NCBI GenBank assembly: GCA_963977945.1
Contig: CAXBQO010000039.1
Coordinates: 1-9,333 of the forward strand
Direction: 5' to 3'
DNA: 9,333 nt
From: CALMJB01 sp963977945
GTDB taxonomy: Bacteria; Actinomycetota; Actinomycetes; Nanopelagicales; Nanopelagicaceae
Both the position numbers and the translations under genes were made by a program. The notes beneath the pieces are model-generated. The model had not been told where the DNA came from. It made no database searches and worked only from the letters and a program-made list of their open reading frames with translations. Shown one piece after another: positions 1 through 5,601 of the stretch. Numbering within the stretch: position 1 is the first letter of the stretch; each line of letters opens with the position of its first letter.

Positions 1-532
1 CTTTTGAGACATCGCCGACAACAACTTGTTCGCCTTCAGTAACCATTTGGCCATCTATAAGTCGGGCATTGTGTGTGGCTCGCTCTCCACACCAACAAAG
101 TGCTTCTACTTGAAGGGTTTGTACTCGATCAGCAAGTTCTACCAACCTCGCACTTCCTGGAAATAATTTGGTACGAAAATCTGCCAATATTCCAAATGCA
201 TAAACGGTGATGCCTAATCCATCAACGATTCTGGCTAATTGTTCAATTTGATTTGGTTCGTAAAATTGCGCTTCATCGCAAATAATAAAATCTACTTTTT
301 CTCCTTGTGAAAGTCGATCAACAACCAATTTATGAATATCAATATCGGCTGCAACTTCGATTGCATCAGTTTGTAAACCAAGCCTTGAAGAGATAATTCC
401 GCGCCCAGCACGATCTTGATTGGTAAAAATTAAACCCTTGTGTCCACGACTTTTGTGATTGTGTGCAGTCTGCAGCGCCAATGTGGATTTACCTGAATCC
501 ATGGTCCCGCAGTAATAAATTAACTCTGACAT
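1..532 (-). CDS. tdk: Thymidine kinase, type II family (3' end outside window)
   Basis: Phosphorylates thymidine to dTMP with ATP in the cytoplasmic pyrimidine salvage pathway. The reverse complement reads from an ATG at 532 through 177 codons without a stop to the window edge; family members are usually about 190-220 residues, so only the C-terminus is missing. Visible are a P-loop GTMDSGKS (residues 9-16), the DEAQF motif with catalytic Glu87, and the first half of the structural zinc site (Cys146 and Cys148 in CWCG). The second cysteine/histidine pair would lie beyond the edge. The P-loop differs from the GPMFSGKT form of Escherichia coli, but it resembles forms I recall from actinobacterial enzymes. 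The start lies 21 bases after the apt stop with only a weak GGTGA Shine-Dalgarno, suggesting co-transcription with apt. Confidence 0.95.
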   Translation of the reverse strand, partial: MSELIYYCGTMDSGKSTLALQTAHNHKSRGHKGLIFTNQDRAGRGIISSRLGLQTDAIEVAADIDIHKLVVDRLSQGEKVDFIICDEAQFYEPNQIEQLARIVDGLGITVYAFGILADFRTKLFPGSARLVELADRVQTLQVEALCWCGERATHNARLIDGQMVTEGEQVVVGDVSK

Positions 533-553
533 CAAATCACCATCTCGTACCTA

Positions 554-1093
554 TTAAATAACTACCTTTATGGGAAGGGTGGGGAATTGATTTGCGATTT
601 TTTGATAACCATCAAGGCCATCAATTTGTAACAGGAATGCTATTCCAATTACCGATAAATCCTCTTGTTCTAGCAATTTTATGCTGGCAATCGCAGTGCC
701 ACCCGTTGCTAAAACATCGTCCACAACCAGAATTCGACTCTTTTTCGGAATTATTCCGGTGTGGATTTCAAGCGTGTCGGTTCCGTATTCCAAGTTATAA
801 CTTTGGCTAATCGTTGCGCCCGGTAATTTTCCCTTCTTACGAATTGGGATAAATCCAGTTTTAGTTAATGTCGCCAAACTTGCTGCTAATACAAAACCTC
901 TCGCTTCAACTCCGGCGATGTAGTCAAAACTTTTTTTGCCAAATGTTTTAGTAATTTCCTTAGCAATTTTACGAAAGGCTTTGGCGTCGGCAAGAAGTGG
1001 AGTTATGTCTTTAAAGAGAATGCCAGGTTTTGGATAATCGGGTATATCTCGTATCAAATTCAGAAAAGTTGATGAACTAGATCTGTTACCCAT
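554..1093 (-). CDS. apt: Adenine phosphoribosyltransferase
   Basis: Converts adenine and PRPP to AMP and pyrophosphate in purine salvage; cytoplasmic and usually dimeric. The 179-residue length is normal. Near the N-terminus is the typical segment IPDYPKPGILFKDITPLL (about 17-34), then EARGF (63-67), the flexible loop RKKGKLPG (85-92) and the PRPP-binding motif VVDDVLATGGTA (123-134). The ATG at 1093 is preceded by AAGGGA four bases upstream, which supports this start; the first ten residues (a serine run) are not conserved in the family and may be a short disordered extension. It lies 41 bases downstream of a tRNA-Leu on the same strand and 21 bases upstream of tdk, so the three probably share a transcript. 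In many actinobacteria apt instead sits beside relA and secDF; that context is absent here. Confidence 0.97.
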   Translation of the reverse strand: MGNRSSSSTFLNLIRDIPDYPKPGILFKDITPLLADAKAFRKIAKEITKTFGKKSFDYIAGVEARGFVLAASLATLTKTGFIPIRKKGKLPGATISQSYNLEYGTDTLEIHTGIIPKKSRILVVDDVLATGGTAIASIKLLEQEDLSVIGIAFLLQIDGLDGYQKIANQFPTLPIKVVI

Positions 1094-1134
1094 TGAATCC
1101 CTTTGTTGAAATGCAGTTATGAGCTATTTATTTG

Positions 1135-1217
1135 TGTCCGGGAGGGGACTTGAACCCCTAAGCCCTTACGGGCACTAACACCTCAAGCTAGCGCGTCTGC
1201 CATTTCGCCACCCAGAC
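1135..1217 (-). tRNA. tRNA-Leu (anticodon GAG)
   Basis: The reverse complement folds into a class II tRNA of 83 bases. The acceptor stem GTCTGGG/CCCGGAC pairs in all seven positions with one G-U, followed by discriminator A. The anticodon stem CTAGC/GTTAG encloses loop TTGAGGT with anticodon GAG (plus-strand 1182-1184), reading CUU/CUC. The long variable arm GCCC-GTAA-GGGC and the T-loop GTTCAAGTCCC are typical of leucine tRNAs. The 3' CCA is not encoded, since the next bases are CAA. There is no terminator-like hairpin between it and apt 41 bases downstream, so it may be processed from the 5' leader of an apt-tdk transcript. Confidence 0.97.
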
Positions 1218-1259
1218 AGTATTACTAATTTTTCTATTTAATTATTTCACTAACTCACC

Positions 1260-1271
1260 TTGAAATTTCAA
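1260..1271. promoter_or_regulatory. 12-base perfect palindrome in divergent gap, possible operator or -35 region
   Basis: TTGAAATTTCAA is a perfect inverted repeat in the 127-base gap between the minus-strand tRNA-apt-tdk group and the plus-strand M20 gene. An extra half-like TTTGAAG follows at 1272-1278. Each arm (TTGAAA) also resembles a sigma-70-type -35 box facing outwards, but I could not pair it with a convincing -10 at 16-18 bases on either strand. It could be an operator, a -35 element or chance in AT-rich DNA. Confidence 0.25.
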
Positions 1272-1333
1272 TTTGAAGATAATTCACCGATGAGAGTGGA
1301 AAGAATATCGGGTTTTCGGGATGATGGGCATAT

Positions 1334-1340
1334 GAGGTGG
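1334..1340 (+). promoter_or_regulatory. Ribosome binding site fixing a TTG start for the M20 gene
   Basis: GAGGTGG lies four bases before the TTG at 1345. The nearby ATGs (1321, 1324 and 1332) are out of frame with the peptidase and quickly hit stops, so this Shine-Dalgarno decides for TTG. Confidence 0.65.
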
Positions 1341-1344
1341 TCAA

Positions 1345-2664
1345 TTGAAACTCACTAAGGAACAAATCACGCAGTTAGAAGATGAAACCATCTTGCTCTG
1401 TCAAGAGATGATCCGAATTCCCAGCGTTAACTACGGCGAAGCCAAAGGCGATGAACGCAAAATCGCAGAGTATGTAAGTGCAAAACTTTCTGAAGTTGGA
1501 ATAAGTAACGAAGTAATTGAGAGCGCAAAAAATCGCTGCAACGTTGTCGCGAAAATACCTGGAAAAAATCCGAAATTGCCAGGTTTAGTAGTACATGGCC
1601 ATATCGATGTTGTTCCGGTCAACGAAAAAGATTGGTCAATTGATCCATTTGGTGGAGAAATCAAAGATGGATTCATTTGGGGCCGAGGCGCCGTCGACAT
1701 GAAAGATATGGATGCCATGATTCTTGCAACTGTCAGAATGTGGCAAAGAATTAAATACCAACCAGAACGAAATATTTTGTTGGTCTTTTTTGGAGATGAA
1801 GAAGCCGGAAGTACCTATGGCTCAAGATGGTTAGTAAAAAATAGACCAGAAATTTTTGCAGGTTACTCTGAAGCGGTCTCTGAAGTTGGCGGCTTTTCAT
1901 TAACAATCACCGGTGGGCATCGACTTTATTTAGTTGAAGCAGCCCAAAAGGGAATTCAGTGGATCAAATTAACTGCAACCGGCCGGGCTGGTCACGGATC
2001 TTTTATCAACCCAGACAACGCCGTCACAAAAATATCTCAAGCGGTTGAACGCATCGGACGTTATGAGTGGCCCCAAATTGAAACTAAAACTGGCGCAAAG
2101 TTTTTTAAGAAAGTTGCAGATCTTGTTGGTGAAAAATATGAGAAAACAAATTTCAAACATTTACTTAAACATTTAGGTGGAGCCAGCAAAATGATTGGGG
2201 CAACTATTCAAAACACGGCAAACCCAACCATGCTTAACGCTGGGTACAAGGAGAATGTCATTCCGCAAACCGCTAGTGCAGTGATTGATGGTCGGTTTCT
2301 GCCAGGGTTTGAAAATGAGTTGCATGAAACTATTAAGAAATTAGCGGGGCCAGAGATTGAAATGGAAATTTTGGTCAGAGATAAGGCATTAGAAGTTGAT
2401 TTTGAAGGAGATTTAGTTGATCAAATGGTCAACGCTATTTCAGCTGAAGATCCAGATGGAATCGTTGTTCCATATCTAATGAGTGGTGGAACTGATAACA
2501 AGGCTCTGAGTGATTTGGGAATTAAAGGATATGGATTCTCGCCATTAAAACTTCCGGCAGATTTAGATTTCTTCGCCCTCTTCCACGGAGTGGATGAGCG
2601 AGTACCAGTTGAAGGACTTAAATTTGGAGTGCGAACTCTTTATCGTTTTTTAGAAACGGTTTAA
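1345..2664 (+). CDS. M20 family metallopeptidase (ArgE/DapE/ACY1/CPG2-like dipeptidase or deacylase)
   Basis: A predicted cytoplasmic di-zinc amidohydrolase that cleaves a dipeptide or N-acylated amino acid; the exact substrate cannot be read from sequence. All M20 landmarks are present in the 439-residue protein: HGHID (His86 zinc ligand, Asp88), GRGAVDMKD (Asp118 bridging ligand), GDEEAG (Glu152 general base, Glu153 ligand), SEVGG (Glu180 ligand) and, near the C-terminus, FHGVDERVP (His414 ligand). Residues about 200-360 form the inserted dimerisation domain, with GRAGHGSF at 213-220. Translation starts at a TTG with GAGGTGG four bases upstream. I recall a relative in mycobacteria (Rv2141c) lying in the same broad neighbourhood as mshC and metH, so its position may be inherited. 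It converges with the following reductase gene, stop on stop, and is probably transcribed alone. Confidence 0.92.
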   Translation: MKLTKEQITQLEDETILLCQEMIRIPSVNYGEAKGDERKIAEYVSAKLSEVGISNEVIESAKNRCNVVAKIPGKNPKLPGLVVHGHIDVVPVNEKDWSIDPFGGEIKDGFIWGRGAVDMKDMDAMILATVRMWQRIKYQPERNILLVFFGDEEAGSTYGSRWLVKNRPEIFAGYSEAVSEVGGFSLTITGGHRLYLVEAAQKGIQWIKLTATGRAGHGSFINPDNAVTKISQAVERIGRYEWPQIETKTGAKFFKKVADLVGEKYEKTNFKHLLKHLGGASKMIGATIQNTANPTMLNAGYKENVIPQTASAVIDGRFLPGFENELHETIKKLAGPEIEMEILVRDKALEVDFEGDLVDQMVNAISAEDPDGIVVPYLMSGGTDNKALSDLGIKGYGFSPLKLPADLDFFALFHGVDERVPVEGLKFGVRTLYRFLETV

Positions 2665-3599
2665 TTTGAAACTTCGTTGAGTGCGACTCGCACTTGATCT
2701 GGTAATTCAATTTGTTCTGAGGTCAGAATTCCGCGAAGTTGAGCGCCGGTACGAGCGCCGATTATTGTGCTTGAAACACCACTTGCATCTCGAACCCAAG
2801 AAAGTGCCACTTCTAAAGGTGCATAACCCAAACCATCAGCGGCAACACAAACAGCGTTTACGATTTTGCTAGATCTCTCTTTCAAATAAGGCTCAACAAA
2901 CCTTGCAAAGTGCGGACTTGCGCCACGAGAATCTGACGGCACGCCATTTCGATACTTTCCAGTTAGCACACCACGACCAAGTGGTGACCAAGCCAGAAAT
3001 CCAACTCCTAAATTTTTGCATGCTGGAATTATTTCCTTTTCCGCGCTGCGATTAAGAAGTGAATACTCATTTTGTGAAGTAAGGATTGCGGCTTTACCAA
3101 AAATTGGATTTTGCAATGTAATTGCTCGAGCTAATTGCCAACCAGAGTAGTTTGCCAAACCGACGTAACTTGCTCGGCCAGAGGAAACTGCATAATCAAT
3201 AGCGGACAAACTCTCTTCTAACGGAACTTGGTCATCCCAATTATGTATTTGCCATAAATCAATATGATCAACACCCAGCCTTGCGATTGATTTATCTAGA
3301 TCTTCAAGCAACGCAGCGCGTGATGCATTTACCCGTCGCACTCCATCTTTGGTACTTAAACCTGCTTTTGTAGCTATTAATACTTGATCGCGTTTAACTA
3401 ATGTTCCAATAAATCCACCGATTACACGTTCACTATCTCCATCTGAATATGAAGCGGCGGTGTCGATTAAATTGCCGCCGGCTTCAATGAAGCTTTGCAA
3501 CTGCTCAGCTGCCTCATTTTCATCGGTATCACGTCCCCAAGTCATAGTGCCTAGGGCCAAACGCGAAACTTGTAATCCGCCTAACTTCCGTAATTCCAC
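2661..3599 (-). CDS. Aldo/keto reductase
   Basis: A predicted NADPH-dependent oxidoreductase of the aldo/keto reductase superfamily, a soluble TIM barrel reducing carbonyl compounds; the substrate is unknown. At 312 residues the length is normal. The catalytic tetrad is complete: Asp46 and Tyr51 (IDTAASYSDG), Lys78 (IATKAG) and His119 (WQIHNWD). The cofactor end shows STIIGARTGAQL near the C-terminus, as in enzymes binding the adenine ribose phosphate of NADPH. The GTG start at 3599 has no recognisable Shine-Dalgarno, but a TAGTGT box ends six bases upstream, suggesting a leaderless mRNA. It is divergent from the phosphatase gene across 48 bases. Its TAA stop overlaps the M20 stop within one TTAA. 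Nothing ties it to mycothiol or methionine beyond position. Confidence 0.93.
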   Translation of the reverse strand: MELRKLGGLQVSRLALGTMTWGRDTDENEAAEQLQSFIEAGGNLIDTAASYSDGDSERVIGGFIGTLVKRDQVLIATKAGLSTKDGVRRVNASRAALLEDLDKSIARLGVDHIDLWQIHNWDDQVPLEESLSAIDYAVSSGRASYVGLANYSGWQLARAITLQNPIFGKAAILTSQNEYSLLNRSAEKEIIPACKNLGVGFLAWSPLGRGVLTGKYRNGVPSDSRGASPHFARFVEPYLKERSSKIVNAVCVAADGLGYAPLEVALSWVRDASGVSSTIIGARTGAQLRGILTSEQIELPDQVRVALNEVSN

Positions 3600-3605
3600 G
3601 GAAAG

Positions 3606-3611
3606 ACACTA
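3606..3611 (-). promoter_or_regulatory. Candidate -10 element for a leaderless aldo/keto reductase mRNA
   Basis: TAGTGT on the minus strand fits the actinobacterial TANNNT -10 pattern and ends six bases before the GTG start, so transcription would begin at or next to the start codon. That matches the lack of a Shine-Dalgarno. No clear -35 is seen. Confidence 0.45.
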
Positions 3612-3635
3612 GCAATCAACTCTTTCGATTCTCGG

Positions 3636-3641
3636 TAACCT
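3636..3641 (+). promoter_or_regulatory. Candidate -10 element for a leaderless phosphatase-DUF3090-kinase-mshC transcript
   Basis: TAACCT fits TANNNT and ends six bases before the ATG at 3648. This spacing favours that ATG over the in-frame TTG at 3642, which would overlap the box. No clear -35 and no Shine-Dalgarno are visible. It mirrors the TAGTGT box on the other strand in the same gap. Confidence 0.45.
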
Positions 3642-3647
3642 TTGCGT

Positions 3648-4322
3648 ATGCCATTGATTTACCTGCTTCGCCACGCACAATCAACTGCAAATGAAACTGG
3701 AGTTCTTGCTGGTCAGGATTACAGCGTTTTGCTTTCCAAAACCGGCGAGCAGCAATCAAATACTTTGGCGGCTGAGTTAAAAAGATTGGGTATTGATAAA
3801 AATACCAACATAATAAGTAGTCCGTTACCTCGATGTTTGCTCACAATCAAACCGTTTCTTAGAGAATTGCGGTCAGGTAGTCAAAGAAAATTGGAAAATA
3901 TTGAAACTACAACTGATTTTATTGAGATGAATTATGGCTCTTGGCAAGGTGAAAAGTTGAAAACCCTGCAGAAAAAACCTGAGTGGAAAAAAGTTCAAAG
4001 TAAACCAGAGACATTTCGATTTCCGGGCGGAGAATCTTTTACTGAAGCAAATAAGCGAGTGCAAAATGGCCTCACTAAATTGGCGAATTTAAAGCGTGAT
4101 TCACTTGTAGTTAGCCACGGCGACATAATAAAAATGGCAGTGGCATTTGCTTTAGATTTAGAACTTAATAAATTTCAGAAAATTCATGTATCACCTGCGT
4201 CAATTACAGTGTTGCGCTTTGAAAAGCAGAGTTTTGAAGTGGTGTCTGTGAATCGCCGTCTAGAATCTGCCAGCAATCCATTTCGCAAAATTAGAGCGAT
4301 GCTGGGTGGTTCAAATGCCTAG
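3648..4322 (+). CDS. Histidine phosphatase superfamily protein, MSMEG_4193-like
   Basis: A member of the phosphoglycerate mutase-like histidine phosphatases, which hydrolyse or transfer phosphate through a phosphohistidine; annotated as a phosphomutase-like family in actinobacteria, substrate unknown. With the ATG at 3648 (224 residues) the catalytic motif is LLRHAQST with Arg8 and nucleophile His9. Arg62 lies in SSPLPR, Glu93 in IEMNYGSWQG is the likely proton donor, and the second histidine is His157 in VVSHGD. An in-frame TTG at 3642 would add two residues; the family usually begins right at the hydrophobic strand before RH, which fits the ATG. The C-terminus (about 200-224) is basic and diverges. 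It is the first gene of a four- to five-gene block and overlaps the DUF3090 gene by eight bases. A cobalamin-pathway CobC-type role is possible but not supported by neighbours. Confidence 0.9.
   Translation: MPLIYLLRHAQSTANETGVLAGQDYSVLLSKTGEQQSNTLAAELKRLGIDKNTNIISSPLPRCLLTIKPFLRELRSGSQRKLENIETTTDFIEMNYGSWQGEKLKTLQKKPEWKKVQSKPETFRFPGGESFTEANKRVQNGLTKLANLKRDSLVVSHGDIIKMAVAFALDLELNKFQKIHVSPASITVLRFEKQSFEVVSVNRRLESASNPFRKIRAMLGGSNA
4304..4309 (+). promoter_or_regulatory. Ribosome binding site for the DUF3090 gene inside the upstream gene
   Basis: GGGTGG sits in the last codons of the phosphatase gene, five bases before ATG 4315. It favours this ATG over the in-frame GTG at 4306, which overlaps the site itself, and indicates translational coupling. 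Confidence 0.5.
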
Positions 4323-4863
4323 AGTCATTTACCGCCACGAAGTAGTCGAACGTTTTGTGGTCGGAACAGTTGGTCAACCAGGTTCTCGCACTTTTTATTT
4401 GCAAGCCAATTCTAAAGTTGGTCTAAATACTGTGATGCTAGAAAAGGGTCAGGTAATCGGACTCATAGAACGATTAGCCGAGATGATTATTGAACTAAGA
4501 CGAACCAATAAGATTTCTAAAAATGCATTACCTAATCTGAAAGTAGATAACGATCCGCTCACGAGTCCATTCGATGAGGATTTCCAAGTTGGACTGATGA
4601 GTGTTTCGTACGAACAAGACAATTTTTTTCTGCGGATACAAGAAATTATGCCGGGGGAGCAAACACTAATTCCCGATGAATCAATTTCAGATGAAGATGG
4701 ACCTGACCTTTTGATTGTTAAGTTAGATGTTCAGCAGGTGCAAAATTTTATTGAACGGGCAAAAAAAGTTGTGGCAGCGGGAAGACCAGATTGTGTTTTT
4801 TGCTCTTTGCCAATTGACCCAGAAGGTCACTTGTGTCCAAGAGCAAATGGATATCGTCGATGA
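4315..4863 (+). CDS. DUF3090 family protein with C-terminal Cys/His tail
   Basis: Belongs by overall pattern to the actinobacterial DUF3090 family, whose function is not known to me. From the ATG at 4315 it has 182 residues: an N-terminal region starting PRVIYRHEVVERFVVGTVG (2-20) with the phrase GQPGSRTFYLQA, an acidic middle containing DEDGPDLL, and a tail RPDCVFCSLPIDPEGHLCPR. The tail holds Cys160, Cys163, His172 and Cys174, spaced like a small zinc knuckle. No signal peptide or membrane segment is seen. It is locked between the phosphatase-like gene (8-base overlap) and the kinase-like gene (ATGA overlap), so the three are probably made in fixed ratio. It might be an adaptor or regulator of the flanking enzymes; that is a guess from gene order. 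Confidence 0.88.
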   Translation: MPRVIYRHEVVERFVVGTVGQPGSRTFYLQANSKVGLNTVMLEKGQVIGLIERLAEMIIELRRTNKISKNALPNLKVDNDPLTSPFDEDFQVGLMSVSYEQDNFFLRIQEIMPGEQTLIPDESISDEDGPDLLIVKLDVQQVQNFIERAKKVVAAGRPDCVFCSLPIDPEGHLCPRANGYRR

Positions 4864-5567
4864 GTTCTCTAACTGCTAATGAATTATTTGAAGGAGAATT
4901 AAAAGTAGTGGGTAGATTGGTCGATGCATCAAATGCAACTTTGTACGCGGAAATCGTTCGAGGTACAACAACTGATGAAAATCCAAAAGTTATTTACAAA
5001 CCTATAGCGGGTGAGCGACCATTGTGGGATTTTCCTGAAGGCACACTTGCAAATCGAGAATATGCGGCATATCTGTTGAGCAAAGAGGCGGGTTTTGATT
5101 TAGTACCAAAGACGGTATTGCGTGATGGCCCATTTGGTAAAGGCATGGTGCAGGAATGGATTGATACCGATGAGGAAACTGATGTGGTTAGTTTTGGTCA
5201 GAGTGATGATTCTTCGTTGAGAAAAATGGCGTTGTTTGATGCAATTATCAATAACACAGATCGAAAATTTGGCCATCTGCTAATTACCAAGGGAAAACAG
5301 GTTCTAGGTTGCGATCATGGCGTAACATTTCATGAAGAAGATAAATTGCGTACAGTTTTGTGGCAGTTTGCGGGCGAAAAATTTAATCAAACCGAAATTC
5401 GATTGCTGAAAGCATCTTTGCAAGTAGTTTCAAACCCGGAATTTATAGAATTATTAAGCGAACGAGAAATAGCTGCGACAAAAATGCGGATCAACAGTTT
5501 GCTGTCGTTAAATGAGTTTCCACTACCAAACCCAAATTGGCCAGCGGTGCCATGGCCGCCGGTTTAA
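4860..5567 (+). CDS. SCO1664 family protein, distant PI3/PI4-kinase-like fold
   Basis: Recognised as the actinobacterial SCO1664/Rv2133c-type family; biochemical function unknown. With ATG 4860, overlapping the previous stop as ATGA, it has 235 residues. Kinase-like motifs appear in order: VIYKP with Lys47 as the likely ATP-contacting lysine, PLWDFPEGTLANRE (54-67), VPKTVLRDGPFGKGM, the catalytic-loop-like INNTDRKFGH (131-139, with Asp134) and CDHG (151-154, Asp152) in the place of the metal-binding DFG. The pair resembles NTDRGNDNW and IDNG of type II phosphatidylinositol 4-kinases, except that His139 replaces the usual metal-binding Asn. The C-terminus ends in a proline-rich WPAVPWPPV, which I recall as common in the family. 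An in-frame GTG at 4833 has AGAAGG six bases upstream and cannot be excluded (244 residues). The substrate could be lipid, protein or small molecule. Confidence 0.87.
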   Translation: MSSLTANELFEGELKVVGRLVDASNATLYAEIVRGTTTDENPKVIYKPIAGERPLWDFPEGTLANREYAAYLLSKEAGFDLVPKTVLRDGPFGKGMVQEWIDTDEETDVVSFGQSDDSSLRKMALFDAIINNTDRKFGHLLITKGKQVLGCDHGVTFHEEDKLRTVLWQFAGEKFNQTEIRLLKASLQVVSNPEFIELLSEREIAATKMRINSLLSLNEFPLPNPNWPAVPWPPV

Positions 5568-5568
5568 A

Positions 5569-5601
5569 AAATCGATGAAAATGAATTTGTTAAATCGATG
5601 A
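5569..5601 (+). repeat. Short direct repeat AAATCGATGA with a micro-ORF at the mshC start
   Basis: AAATCGATGA occurs at 5569-5578 and again at 5592-5601, the second copy containing the mshC ATG. An eight-codon frame (MKMNLLNR) starts in the first copy at 5575 and stops at 5599-5601, overlapping the mshC start as ATGA. It could feed ribosomes to mshC, which lacks a Shine-Dalgarno, or be coincidence in AT-rich DNA. Confidence 0.25.

Noticed and set aside
592..810. Plus-strand frame antisense to apt
   Set aside because: It lies entirely within the clear apt coding region, with no motif or ribosome binding site.
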